Shown piece by piece: positions 1 through 38,429 of a DNA stretch of 64,000 nucleotides. The translations under genes and the position numbers were made by a program. Below the pieces are notes generated by a model that made no database searches, was not told the origin of the DNA, and worked only from the letters and a program-made list of their open reading frames with translations. Each line of letters begins with the position of its first letter. Positions within the stretch are counted from its first letter, which is position 1. This DNA is from Sinotaia quadrata (Eukaryota; Mollusca; Gastropoda; Architaenioglossa; Viviparidae): NCBI GenBank assembly GCA_028829895.1, contig CM054179.1, positions 105,972,875 through 106,036,874 on the forward strand, in the 5' to 3' direction.

Positions 1-25184
<25,184 letters not shown>

Positions 25185-25449
25185 GAATATAGCTTGTTTA
25201 AATTATATTTGTTTGCCTTTGTACATCGTTAACTCTTTTAACCAAAATTCTCTTTTCTTCTTACATAAAGTGAAATGCCTTTTCCTCCTAACATCTGTTG
25301 TTCCCTATCCACTAATAATATTGTGTCTCTCTATCATCTAAAATCATTGTATCCCTCCACACTGCTGTACCTCAATCATCTAAAAATCAGTGTCTCTCTC
25401 TACTCTGAAATTATGTTGTCCCTCAGTTATTAAAAAAATCTGTCGTCAC

Positions 25450-25881
25450 CATCTTCTAAAAGCATATAGTCTTCATTCTCTATGTTGCCCTCTTAACCTC
25501 TAAAAGTATACTGTCCTCTTATCCTCATCCTCTAAAAGTGTACTGTCCTCTTATTCTCTAAAAGTAAACTGTCCCCTTATCCTCTAAAAGTATACTGTCC
25601 TCTTATCCTCTAAAAGTATACTGTCTTCTCATCCTCCAAAAGTATACTGTCTTCTCATCCTCTAAAAGTATACTGTCTTCTCATCCTCTAAAAGTATACT
25701 GTCTTCTTATCCTCTAAAAGTATACTGTCCCCTCATCCTCTAAAAGTAAACTGTACTCTTATCCCCATCCTCTAAAAGTAAACTGTCCCCTCATCCTCTA
25801 AGAGTATACTGTCTTCTTATCCTCTAAAAGTAAACTGTCCCCTCATCCTCTAAGAGTACACTACCCTCTTATCCTCTAAAA
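25450..25881 (+). repeat. 26-bp tandem repeat
   Basis: About 15 copies of TCCTCTAAAAGTATACTGTC plus TTCTTA. The hAT MITE inserted into a unit of this array. Confidence 0.92.
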
Positions 25882-26273
25882 CAGGGGTCACCAAACTTTT
25901 TTTTTACAGTGTGCCGGATAACTAACAAAATGACGAGCGCGGGCTTGTGTGTTGTCTTGGAAACCATGGTAACGTCAGAGCGTAGGCGGAGCTACCACGA
26001 GCAGGGGAAGGACTTGGGATGACGCGAAATAACCAAACATTAAATAAACAAGAAAATCTAGATACAATAATTTAAAATTTAAAATAGTAAATTTAAGGCA
26101 CGTAGCAGCCGGGAGGTCTCCGCACGTGTGAAGATCTCCTAGTATTCTAAACATAATATTTAAATTTAAATTGTATCACAACCTATCGTGTTCCATACTT
26201 TTATCAAGCAAATTCAAGTACCGTCAGCGGGCCTGATGAACTGACGTCGCGGGCCGTAGTTTGGTGACCCTTA
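25882..26273. mobile_element. 392-bp hAT-type MITE
   Basis: The ends CAGGGGTCACCAAACT and AGTTTGGTGACCCTTA are imperfect inverted repeats, flanked by a perfect 8-bp duplication CTCTAAAA (25874-25881 and 26274-26281). There is no coding capacity. It shares terminal bases with the 197-bp MITE at 11116, but the interior differs. Confidence 0.88.
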
Positions 26274-27409
26274 CTCTAAAAGCATATTGTTTCCTGCTTT
26301 TGTGCGAAGCATCTCACTTACTACCGTTGTCTGAACAACATTCACAACTTCTGACGTTCTGTCCAGTTGTCTTTCTCATCAAGATTTGCCTCTCTAAATT
26401 TAATTCGCTTAATCTTTCTCTGCCATCTCTGTACAGATATCTGGTGCTTTGTTTCTTTTTTTAAATTTAATTTTTAATCAGAATAGTTTATTTGTTTACA
26501 ATAAAATGTGTGTGGTTTTAAAACTTTTGATTTAGATTTTGTCACACTTACTGGATCTTATTTGGATTTAATTGAAGTTAATTTAGAAACGTCCATTAAA
26601 AATTATCGAGAAATACAGTTTGGTTAACAAAATCATTGTCACCATTTAAATTTATTTCTAAAACGCTAGATTTAAATAACAATTATTTTCCTGAAAGAAA
26701 GATATATTAAAAATTGAAGCAAAAACAACAGCAATTAGTGAAAAACATTATTTTAAACTTAAATGATAAAATTTAGTTATACATTTTAGACGTAGGCCTG
26801 TTGTTAGCACTTTAATGTTTTAAGAGTTTTATTTTTAGATACAAACTGCTTTCAATGGTTGTAATAAGAAATATATTTTATATATATAATAAAATTTGGT
26901 GATGGGGAAAAACTATGTGTTTTGTTTGAATTTATAATATTTCGATCGTGTTGATATTTAAACGAATTAGAAATGAAAACTATTTTTGAATTTACAATAA
27001 AATATTGTACTTGGTATGCTTGTTTTGACAAAGCAAAATCTTATATACCATAATATAATACACGATGCAAAGTAAATTTAGTTATATTGTAACTACTACT
27101 ACGTCTACTACTACTGTTAACAACATCAGCATTGCTTCCACTAGTAAGAGTGACATTGAGGACAATGACAAATTTGAATGAAATAATAGCTACTGATAAA
27201 TATATATATTTCATACTCTGTAGTCAGATAAAACATTGAGCCGAATGAAATTTTTTCGATACATCGTTATCATCAGATTAATCGCTTCTGTAACGACATT
27301 TTTACTATGCCTGGAGGTTTTACTTTATTCCAAGACAATTCAAAGACAAGAAACAATACGCGAACTAATTTTTCTTACGTAAGAATATGAAATAGTCTAC
27401 CAGTTGCAA

Positions 27410-27565
27410 ACGGTCTTGTATATTTATGTCTTGTATATTAATGTCTTGTATATTTGTATCTTGTATATTTATGTCTTGTATATTTGTGTCTTGTATATTT
27501 ATGTCTTGTATATTTATGTCTTGTATATTTATGTCTTGTATATTTGTGTCTTGTATATTTATATG
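27410..27565 (+). repeat. 15-bp tandem repeat
   Basis: About ten copies of TCTTGTATATTTATG. A multiple of three, it gives an artefactual frame of five-residue repeats. Confidence 0.95.
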
Positions 27566-28147
27566 TCTTATATGTCGGTGTTAGTCTAAACATTGCAAGT
27601 TTCTGGTTTATACATATCAGGAGTTCAATCTTGACAAAACACAGTTTTAATAATAATAATATTGATGATACATTTTAATAACTGCTACTGCCATAACAAC
27701 CACACTATCATTACCACTAATACTTCTACAGTAAATGATAATTTTTTATTGATTCATTGTTCTTGCACATTTTCCCACAAGCAGTTTGTTTATCAAATTA
27801 GAACACATAAGAAGACTGATTTTATAAATATGAAAAATACAGAAATGCTTTTAAAACGGAAAATATCCTCATATTAATTATGGTGGACCATCTTCCTGTT
27901 CCCTCTTCTGAAAGCGCATTGTCAGTAAAATTTCTGTTGTTTGTTTGCTGCTAAAATTGAACCAAGTGCAAAACCTTCCGTTGCACAGGCATAATTTTCA
28001 CCTGTGCAGACAGACAGTTCTTCTGACATAGCGAGCGGTCACCGGCGGGCATAAAGTTGTGTGAACAGATAAATATTTGTACCACCCTTCATGTATTAGT
28101 CCAGGCGCAACCACTCCATTATCAGTGCACATCTCACGTGATTGTCT

Positions 28148-28326
28148 GTTTATTTTTACACTCCAAGTTTTCCACGCCCTCACTTATTTTTACACTCCAA
28201 GTTTTCCACGCCCTCACTTATTTTTACACTCCAAGTTTTCCACGCCCTCACTTATTTTTACACTCCAAATTTTCCACGCCCTCACTTATTTTTACACTCC
28301 AAATTTTCCATGCCCTCACTTTTTTT
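28148..28326 (+). repeat. 34-bp tandem repeat
   Basis: Five copies of a unit made of TTTTTACACTCCAAGTTTTC and CACGCCCTCACTTA; open in all three plus frames only because of the repeat. Confidence 0.95.
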
Positions 28327-29067
28327 TACCTTTATTGGTTTGGCTGAAAATTAGATGTGTAATCCTTATCGTGACAAGTAATACGCTCAGTACGGGGCGT
28401 GTCCGCTCACCTTCTCACGTTTTATGAAGTAACTTAAAAGATAAAAATATTTTATTTCAATAATAATATTTTGAATCCAATCATAATAATTTAAATAATC
28501 ATAATATTTGTGACTTTGGCAATTTAAATCTTTATGAACAGTGTTTCTAATTTGAAGCCCTGGAACTTTAATTAGATTTAGCATTGGGCTAGTTATGTAA
28601 TTCCAAGTCCAGCTTGTCGTTTGCTTTGGTGGCTACAAGTTTGCACAAAGTCTTAGTGTCTGTAGGAGCGGACTGTCTCTTGGCCAGAATGCGCTCAGAC
28701 TAGATGTAAAAAAGTCACAACTGAAGTTAATTATAATATGGTCAACAGCTGTTATATTGCATTTCGAACCCACACTCAGTATCTCCTATTGTCTCTTTAG
28801 TAATTTTCCAGACAAAATATAATTATAAGTCTGTAGACCTATTTGGACGATTTTCGTTGATTTTATAATTCAGTGAGTTATATAAGCAGAGGTTAGTATC
28901 TAGGTTTCTCAAATCTATTATTATTTAAAGTGATCTTTCTTCCACAGCTTGTTTAAATATGCTATTGGTTACATATCATTTGTATTAATAAATATTAATT
29001 AAGGTTTGATCAAGAGTGTATGAGAGCAAGTCTGTCCAGCGTTCTCTTGTCTCCCCAAACTGTCTGA

Positions 29068-29439
29068 ATGAGTGCAAGTGACGCTGTACAACCTCAAGCA
29101 CTGCATAAAATGAGGAACATCATTTATCGCGGCCTGCCACTTTGTTGTGGCCGACCATTTCAAGAACAAGACTGTCCACGTGACCGCTATCACTACACGT
29201 TGTTGTCCCAGATAAAAGAAAAGGCTCGTCTCAACTACTACATCTACTATATTCGTTGGTCCACGTCAAGAAAGACGTCAAACAACACTTCATACATTAA
29301 GATCAGAGACAACACGCCCACACTGTTTCAAGCCGATGGGATAGGTTTCTCTTGGTCATCGGAATGGAAAGATAAATTAAAACAGGAAACTCTCTATAAA
29401 GACACTGAGTTACAAGACATTACTTTACATTATTACTAG
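29068..29439 (+). CDS. Unidentified 123-codon ORF
   Basis: It starts with ATG directly after an in-frame TGA and ends TACTAG. Base composition is near 45-50% GC in an AT-rich neighbourhood and there are no repeats, which suggests real coding. The product is basic and Tyr/Arg-rich in the middle (KEKARLNYYIYYIRWSTSRK) and ends in an acidic/basic helix (SSEWKDKLKQETLYKDTELQ). It has no signal peptide or membrane segment and no recognised family. It could be a single-exon gene, an exon, or a transposon remnant. Confidence 0.4.
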   Translation: MSASDAVQPQALHKMRNIIYRGLPLCCGRPFQEQDCPRDRYHYTLLSQIKEKARLNYYIYYIRWSTSRKTSNNTSYIKIRDNTPTLFQADGIGFSWSSEWKDKLKQETLYKDTELQDITLHYY

Positions 29440-29794
29440 CTTTGCCATACAATGTGCACTAGAACTCCTAAGTAATTGTGATGACACTAAAGAGACATAT
29501 TTTATTCTGATTTTTTAGAACATTTACTCTGTTCTTTTCCTTTTTCCTTTAACTTTGTCTCTTTATTAAATTTCTGTAAAATCACAATTCCGTCGCATTA
29601 TGTCAGGTAAGTATTAATCATAGGGACTATATTCATCACGGGGGTCTGGGGACTTAGAGCTAGATATTAGTTACCCTTAGACTAGACGATTTGTGACGCA
29701 TCATCTTGGTTGTGCATCTATTTATTATTTGTGTCTGCGTGTGGATGAGAGACGGGGTTAATCTCTAGTAACAGGCAAGATAGTAAATAACCAA

Positions 29795-30378
29795 CATTGC
29801 ACTTTTCTTGTCTTTCTTCCTGCACTCACACGTACCAATGCGCCACAACTAGAGAGAACACTTTACTAGTCTTTCTCTCTTCCTGCACTCACACGTACCA
29901 ATACGTCATAACTAGAGAGAACACTTTACTAGTGTTTCTCTCTTCCTGCACTCATACGTAACAATACGTCACAACTAGAGAGAACACTTTACTAGTCTTT
30001 CTTCCTGCACTCACACGTAAATAATACGTCATAACTAGAGAGAACACTTTACTAGTCTTTCTCTCTTCCTGCACTCACACGTAAACAATACGTCACAACT
30101 AGAGAGAACACTTTACTAGTCTTTCTCTCTTCCTGCACTCACACGTAAACAATACGTCATAACTAGAGAGAACACTTTACTAGTCTTTCTCTCTTCCTGC
30201 ACTCACACGTAAACAATACGTCACAACTAGAGAGAACACTTTACTAGTCTTTCTCTCTTCCTGCACTCATACGTAACAATACGTCACAACTAGAGAGAAC
30301 ACTTTACTAGTCTTTCTCTCTTCATGTACTCACACGTAAACAATACGCCACAACTAGAGAGAATACTTTACTAGTCTT
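29795..30378 (+). repeat. 60-64 bp minisatellite
   Basis: About nine copies containing TCTTTCTCTCTTCCTGCACTC, ACACGTAAACAATACGTCA and CAACTAGAGAGAACACTTTA. Units differ by small indels and CACA/CATA changes. Confidence 0.95.
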
Positions 30379-30531
30379 AAGTCTTCTGTCCGTCTGTCAA
30401 AGCATTTCTGGTTTCCCTTGTGGTCGTTTCGGTAAATCGGGATTTTTTTGTACTAGTCAGCTTAGTGTAAAGCAATGGAAAATCTTTGCAGCCACCTCCG
30501 CCGTACATGAATTTACACGGGGTGGTCACAT

Positions 30532-30816
30532 TTATTTAAGAACAGATGGTGCATTATCAGATCGAGTAGCCAAGCAAACAATATCGATTCCAGCTAAATC
30601 GATCCACAGTTGAAGAAAATGTTTTGACGGTCTGCTAAAGCTGGCATTGTCCCTCCACTCCCGAGGCAGCAGATCAAATCCTTTCTCTGAACCTTTCGGT
30701 ACTGCACTAATGGTACCAGCGGCTGAAGACAGTATTGGTTTTATCATGTAATTTGTTATGTAACTGCTCGATCTTCCCTTTGTTTTTACGTTTTGACGTC
30801 TGAGTAAAACTGTCAA
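30532..30816 (-). pseudogene. Possible DIRS-like/tyrosine-recombinase retroelement fragment
   Basis: A 94-codon minus frame contains EWRDNASFSRPSKHFLQLW, then GIDIVCLATRSDNAPS. This resembles the RNase H end of DIRS-type elements (EWxLxPxVFQxI...DLFATRxNxxLP). The match is short and altered, and there is no other element structure, so this is tentative. Confidence 0.35.
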
Positions 30817-31404
30817 ACAGAAGCAAAGTTCCCTACTATTTCGGCGTCAGGGTTTAAATTGGACCTTGATTTTCTAAGGTCCCTGTCGCTTCACCTGCCT
30901 TTCTTGTCATGCTGCTCAACTTCTTCCAATTGAACTCCCTGGTCGTTTTCACTATCTCTTGTTTCTTTCTTTCTTCTTCTTCTTCCTTTATTCATCCATC
31001 TATTTTTTTCTTCGTTTTGTCCCTCGGCTTCTAAGCAGTCTTTCTTTCTCTCTTATTTTCTCACCTTGGTATCTCGTCATCTTCACCGTTCCCTCTTTTA
31101 TTTTTTCTGTCTTCATTCTTCACTCTTTCTACCATCTGTCTTTCCACAAAGTTTATAAGATGCTCACCTTCATAACGAAAGCTTTCCAATGACACAAATG
31201 TCCTTTCTGGCATTTAACGTTTAACCTACACTTTCATATATGCATGAAATATCTAAGTCAAACACGCAAGCCAATTTTAAATTAAAATATTTCCCAATGT
31301 TTGTAGAAACAAACAACGGAAAAGATAAAACCACGCAATGGCCTGAATTGCGTTACTACAAGGTTTTAAACTTAAACCCGCTGCACACAGCCTGACTCTC
31401 GGAA

Positions 31405-31570
31405 CCAACATAACACGACACAATACAACACATCCCGACACACTATAACACAGCACAACACGACACAACACGACACAATATGACACAACACGACACAATA
31501 TGACACAACACGACTCTTCAACATGTGAGCACAACACAACACGACAATACGATAACACAATACAACACAG
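31405..31570 (+). repeat. ACACAACACG-type minisatellite
   Basis: Imperfect 10-bp units (CGACACAACA, CAATACAACA). Minus-strand frames rich in C/V/L are artefacts. Confidence 0.9.
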
Positions 31571-34059
31571 TGACGTTCAGGAGAGGAAGGAAGAAAGATT
31601 TGGCAGCATAGATACATCGACCCTCCAGTTTTACACTCTTACATTTATCATACTACGACAGGATCAGCAACAATTGTCACGTTTAAAAAAAAAGCATACA
31701 TGTGAAATATAATGGTCTCCAAGTGGGAGTAATTGCTTGACACTTGAGGTGTGGGCAGAGACTGAATGATTACCGTGCCGTACACAACACACATATATTA
31801 TTATTCTCACTCACTCACTCACTCACTCACATTAAAGGAACACCCCCAAAATAACAGAAAATGAGAGCTGAGAGAAGAAAACAATAACTTATAAAAATGT
31901 ATAGTAAACTAATTTCCGTCTCACTGGGGATGGGTGGGGGTGTCAAATGAAAGAAAACATTCACTCGCTGTAACTGCTAGCCTAATTAAAATATCCACTC
32001 TAGGGACAAACTTAAATAATTAACAGAGTCATGTAGTAACTTACTACTAATAAAATTAAGTAATATTCACAAAAATCAGTATCAAATAGCCAAACTAATA
32101 GAATAAAACCACATCTTAACTATAAATTCCGACACTCAGATGTCAGTTCAAACATACTAAAAATTAAAAGTCTTTGTCTAAAACCACAAATTCCTATTAA
32201 TACCCTACCTCTCTGCGTTTGTGACTAAACTAAAAATAATGTGGTTTTTGTATCTGGTGTGTTTCGGCCAACTTTGAAGCAAAAGTATACACTACTGACT
32301 TGAGGTTATCTCACTTTCGTATACACACGGTATACGTACAAACGTGTTACCGGAAATCGCCATGAGATAACAATGGGACTGCTCAATACAAGTGCGTGAG
32401 GCACAGACGCAGCAGATTAATTTTACAGCCGTTTATAAAGTGGATCGTACCAAGCATTGGTCTGTCCCACAAAATTTTAGGTTCGAATGTTTCCTTTTTT
32501 TACATCTGATCTAACCCTCACCAAAGCCCATCTGAAGATCAAGGACTCTTGACGACAGGAAAGTGTTTCGCCTGAAATATCGTCTGACATCACCCACGAC
32601 AGAAGATAACGGTGACAAGGCAGCAACTGATCTGGTCACTGACAGTGCATTATTCATCTTTCATGATAGCCCGTCACTGGCCATTGGTGATGACAGATGA
32701 CTGGCTATATGTTCCTGCAACTTTAGACTCTTCAACCGAGTTTGAGGACATTAATTTGTAGTCGTGACGAAGGTTCTGGATATCTTTTGCTGGATTTGAA
32801 CTGCGCAGGCAACCACTTAGCACCTAATACCACCACTTTACTGCTAACTGCTAACACATATTTTTAAAAGTGTCAGAACATCCCTTATTCTACCGTTCAC
32901 ACGACGAACACACAGACAAATAAAGTCGAGATGCGCCATTTTCCGTGACAAATTATTTGCTAATCTCTGGGAATGAACTCTCTGGTAATGCTAATGTAAT
33001 GAGAGTACTCTCGAATATTTATAGACTTCATATTGACTGGACAATGGGAAAACCATTGGTGATAACCAGATGCGGAAGAGAATATGAATGTAATGATGAT
33101 ATGTAATTTTAAATGGTCAGTTTAAATTCAGTCATATTGTTCATCTGGAACTTGCTTCACTATATTCATGACGTCACGTCAGAAACGCCGTTATCTGTGC
33201 AACAGACGGCAGCAACAATTTATTTAATTGGTCTGATCAATACAACTGACTGTTATCAGCACACAACACGAATGGCACTGGATGACGGTTAATGATATTG
33301 TTGAGAGGAAGAAAAGAACACCAAAGTGTGTTCTGGGGCGGAGTTTGTGCCATTTACAGAAGAATCTGTATTCTGACACTTAGCTATAATCTGAACCATA
33401 TTAGGAATACCTCAAAGCAAAACGAACATACCGAATAGATTAAATTATGAAATAATAGGTAAAATCGGGATGAAAAATAAATATACATTTTTACAACGAG
33501 GCGTTAAACCAGGCAATGTGTGTGTCTGTAGACAAAGATCCGCAGCAAACATACATCTACATCTAAAATGAAAACTCGTAAACTGAACAGAAGTGAACAC
33601 TTCACCAACTAAAAGTCGTATTGACTTTCATATCGGTCACTATAAGTCTGTATAAAACGAAGGAAAATTCAACAACATTACAAACCAAACATGAATTATG
33701 ACGTCAGCAGTCAAGAAGATATGTTGACACAGTATTTTCCTTTTGAAAATCAAGCAGACAGTTAGAAAATGAGTTCTTTGCTCTTTTTCACGCGTTATTG
33801 GAACGTTCTAACTGTACGCGAAAAGTAAACACTATTGCCAAAGGCCGTACTCCAAACGACTTAAAATGTAGACAGAATTTAAATAAGAATGTTAAGGTCA
33901 AACATCTTACAAAATCTATACTAGTCTGGTAAATTAAAAATGAAAAACATTCTAAATTATTTATGTACAGTGCAGTCATACAATGTACAGAGAATATCAA
34001 TAACACAATGCTGCAACTACAGTGCAATACTGGTTTAGAAATTTAACATAAATAAAACT

Positions 34060-34065
34060 GAATTA

Positions 34066-34099
<34 letters not shown>

Positions 34100-34100
34100 T
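34060..34100 (+). repeat. (TA)n microsatellite
   Basis: About 18 TA units. Confidence 0.97.
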
Positions 34101-34916
34101 TTGTAATAAATATTTTTTATGTCTCAGAATTCAAAATCATGGATTATTTTTATTGAAATATACATAATAAATTCAGCTGAGGAATCAAGTTCTTTAATAT
34201 TAGCTTAAAGGAAAGTAGGTCAGTGCGTGAGTGCGTTATCATTCCGCGTCCCTACATTTATTTTTTAAAAAGGTCACATTTCGCAATCCGCCTAACCGCC
34301 CTAACGGGAACAAAAGACCAAAACGAAAGTAGCTTTTTCTCAAGAAAAACAGAGCGAAAATTAAGCAAAGTTGCTTGTTTGAGAGCCCGTGGATCAGATG
34401 TCCTTTAAATACATAATAAAACTGTAGCACATAATTCAATTTATCTTTAATTTAAATGCTTGACCAATAGTAAATGCAAAAATATTTAACAGGTATAAAT
34501 TAGGCTGATTAAAATGGTCTAATCGCACTATTTTATTACGTCATCCTCAACTGCCAATGCAATGACTAGGTGTAGTAATACACATCAGTTTAAATATTAA
34601 GAGCTGACAACTGACAGGTCGTTCTTTCTCAGGAGAGTTTAACGGCCATCAAGGTGAGTGTTACTGAAATTTATTAAATTGATATTAGGGTTGCTATAAA
34701 TATATTAATATATTAAATGACATTTCGATGGCTATATTTGTAATTAATAAATATATATCTATGGGACTGCACCCATTCAAAAGAGCAGAACGCTAACACT
34801 ACTGTGTACTGTGTACTGTGTACTTGTAGTTAGACACAGTCAGCCCCTGTATGGTCCATTCATTCTCACGAAGTCCAGTTTATATAATAACATGTAATTT
34901 TTACTGATAATACAGT

Positions 34917-35034
34917 CGAATTATTATTATTATTATTATTATTATCTCACTAAGTCCATTTAATATATAAATGAATACAGTCGAATCATCATCATCACCA
35001 CCACCACCACCACCACCACCATTATCATCGTCGT
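34917..35034 (+). repeat. (TTA)n, (CAC)n and (ATC)n microsatellites
   Basis: TTA units at 34918-34945 and CAC/ATC units at 34986-35034, giving poly-I, G and D frames on the minus strand. Confidence 0.95.
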
Positions 35035-35545
35035 CGTTATTCTGTACTAAAAATAAATATTCATAAAACAATAAAATTGTTAAATATCTGATAAATAATT
35101 TGTTATTTTTCATTCTGAATTAACTTTACGTGAGTGTTAAATACAAATTTATAGATATATTTATATATTTTCATTACCTGTATTCTATAAAAATGACTTA
35201 ACTTTAAGTGAAATCAACATTTCAAAATTTAAAAAAATTAAGTCAGTAATTATTAATTCAAAAAGAAGACAGAGTGATCCTCCCATGAATTCTTTATATG
35301 CTACTTAGTCCCTTATTTTATAGTAATGTTTAGACTACACTCACTCTTCCCATTTTACCCTAGGTTTTGATTGTTTTTTCCAGATATAGATGAAATTTGG
35401 TAAGTATTCGGTAATCATTTAAGAGATAAACGTCAATTCATTTGAAGGCAACTGTTTAAAAAATGTTTGAATGTTTATATTGCATCTGATTTAATTCTCT
35501 CTCCAACAGAAAGAAAAACTACAAAACCCCAAAGAAAACAGAGAT

Positions 35546-35547
<2 letters not shown>

Positions 35548-35586
<39 letters not shown>

Positions 35587-35592
35587 TACATA
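35548..35592 (+). repeat. (CA)n/(CATA)n microsatellite
   Basis: About 18 CA units followed by three CATA units. Confidence 0.96.
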
Positions 35593-35635
35593 CACACGTA
35601 TGCACGCCAAACTTTCTATTGCACAGACATGTCAG

Positions 35636-36560
35636 GCTACCAAGTTAAACCATTCACTGACCTATACCAAACTACTTATTTCATAGACCTGTACGCAAAT
35701 ACTACTTATTTCATAAACCTGTACGCAAATACTACTTATTTCATAAACATGTGCCAGTGAATCTATTTCATAAACACGTACCAAGCTACTTATTACATTG
35801 ACATGTAACAAACGTTTTATTTCATTGAACTGTACCAACTTACGTATTTCACAGACCTGTACTAATCTGCTTATTTCACAGACATGTACCAATCTAAATT
35901 TTCACAGACATGTACCAGGCTAGTTTCTCATAGAACTGTACCAAGCTGCTTATTTCACAGACTGTTATCTACTTATTTCACAGACCAGTACTAAGCTACT
36001 TATTTCATAGACATGTACCAATCTACTTACTTCACATACGTGTATCAGTATACTTATTTCATTGACCTGTACAATTGTACATATTTCATTGACTTGTATC
36101 AATCTACTTAATTCATTCTCCCTTAGTAATCTATTTATTTCACCGACTTGCACCAGTCTCCTTATTTCTCAGATCTATACCGATCTACATATTTCGCACA
36201 CCTGTACCAAGCCATTTATTTCATAGATCTATACTAATGTATATATTTCATAGTCCTGTACCCAAAAACCTATTTCATAGACTTGTGCCAAGCTACTTTT
36301 CATAGATCTGTACCATCCTACGTAATTTCATGTATCAAACCACTTATTTCATTGACCTGTACAGGTCTACTAATTTCAGACCAGTATCAGTTTACTTATT
36401 TTGTAGATTTGCACCAGTCTACTTATTTCACTAACTTGAACAAGTCAATTTTACATACCTGTAGCAAGTTGTTTGCTCCAGAGATCTGTAGTAGGATATT
36501 TATTGCTAAAACCTTTTCCAGGCTACGTACTCCACCGATCTGTGGTAAACTACTTATTGC
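35636..36560 (+). repeat. 30-bp degenerate minisatellite
   Basis: About 30 imperfect copies of a unit built on CTACTTATTTCATAGACCTG plus TACCAAT. Because the period is about 30, stretches stay open on the minus strand as a ten-residue repeat (VYEISSLVQV type) at 35662-35892 and 35965-36153. Indels break it, so it is probably not coding. Confidence 0.9.
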
Positions 36561-38429
36561 AATCACCTATTCTTTTGACTTTCTAAAGCAGCAGTCCTAA
36601 AATGACTAATGATTTCAAGAAGTATTTAACTACTTTTTATACAAACTTATTCTTGACTTTCTATAGCAGCAGTCCTAAATGACTAATGATTTCAAGAAGT
36701 ATTCTACTACTTATTATAAAAACCTATACGTGTCTACTTATTGGAGTGTTTTACTACACTGTTACTATTTATTATATACATATGTAGCAGTCTAAGGATG
36801 GTATCAGACATGCACTAGACTATTCATTACAATATGTCTAATTATAGATTATTTTAAAAATTCATTGGACCATTGCACAGTCATAGAATAGATTATTCTT
36901 TACTCAGACTTGTACTGTACAATTCATTACGTCATATTTAGACCATTTACCATCCAGACGTGTACAATTCATTACAGTCCTATTTAGACCATTTACCATC
37001 TAGAAGTGTACTATTCATTACACAGTCATATATTGACTGTTTATTACTTTAAAATGTAATAGTTTGTAAGTTAAGGCTTAAAAAAATAATCGATGTCCAT
37101 AATACGTCTTCTTAATTAATTTAAATAGTGAAGTCAAAGATAGAGCTAAGAATCCTATAAAAAAAATTCTGCTAATTTTATAAGCGAAATGAAATCCTGA
37201 AACAAAGTAGGAATGAATAAGGCCATTATCTAATTACTGCTTTTACTATGACAAATGAAAAATGTCAAAATCCCGAAACTTCCTTGTACGTGATGTATTT
37301 ATCTAGAACATTTAAATTACTGCTTGCACCTAGTGTCAGTATTGTTGTTGTAACTTTGAACAGAACGCGTCAGTCGGAATCCTCTGTGAATGTTTTTGTA
37401 ACCATCACACTCAACACAGTTCACATCTCAATTCTTCCCGAGTAGGTCACTTCTAACAAAACCCCAAACATCTAATGCATTGTGTACAAAGAAACCTTCC
37501 TTACTGCATATATGCTCTACTGTTTTGTTATAAAATAACAATAATAAAAATATAAATAATAAAATAAATGCGGGAACTCTCCCTAATATTTGAACGCAAG
37601 TCAAGCAACAAAATTAAAGACAACAATTCGATATCGATTTCAAATCTCGATCGCCATTTTCAGTAATCCAGTTATCATTTCTTGGCAGATATGTGAAGCT
37701 ATATTTAAAATTAAATGATGGAAGCAGAAATCAAGTGTAAATGATTCTCGTATGTGTTCCCTTTTACGTATTTCTAACAGAACACCGGTTTTATTTCATC
37801 AACAGAAATACAAGTTGCAGTACTGGGAAACTAAACTAGATTTGACTCTCATAATGCATGACAAATTTCATTATTACTACTATGGCATGTCTGTTAAACA
37901 TATTACACCAAAGATTTTGAAGACAGTCTACTGCAAATACAAATATCTCCTTACGTATTTTGTGGAAAGTCTCAATCCATTTATAAAGTCTAATACATAT
38001 ATTACTGTCTTATTTAAGATATTTTATAGAATGCCAATTTTACAGATTGCGACAGTTAATAAAAATATCATTTACGTTTCAAATTTTGACTATTTTATAG
38101 TTGTATAGACTATACAGGTATAAATGACTTTCCATTTTATAGAATATCTCAGTATGTTATGGGTTTTCACGGTCTAATAGAGAGTTTACTGACTTAGCTT
38201 ACTTTGCCAAATGTCTCGTTATTTAAGAAGTTCAACTAAATTTTTTTTATTGTGCAGATAAGACAAATAAGATATAATACAAATACTGACTTGTCCAAAG
38301 TGTCTAATCTAGATGAGTTGGTTCTCTTTCAGACGTGCTAGCAAGTACTATTATCCAAGTCAAAGACTTTTTATTGTTACACCTGCAAGAACAGTACACG
38401 CCATATAAGTATTATAGATTTCCAGTACG

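Noticed and set aside
28057..28427. Three overlapping plus-strand frames of 70-116 codons
   Set aside because: The 34-bp tandem repeat has few stops in any frame; not coding.
27404..30378. Could the regular arrays be CRISPR arrays?
   Set aside because: Units are contiguous, without unique spacers, in a eukaryotic intron-rich context with no cas genes.
31277..31617. Minus frames rich in C, V and L
   Set aside because: Derived from the ACACAACACG minisatellite.
32460..32620. Possible tRNA from GGTTCGAATG
   Set aside because: No acceptor stem or D/anticodon arms fit around it; no tRNA or rRNA gene was found in the window.
37752..38108. 118-codon ORF before gene B
   Set aside because: Very AT-rich with Y/I/K/F-biased composition, no splice context, no homologue in the gene A region; chance is likely.
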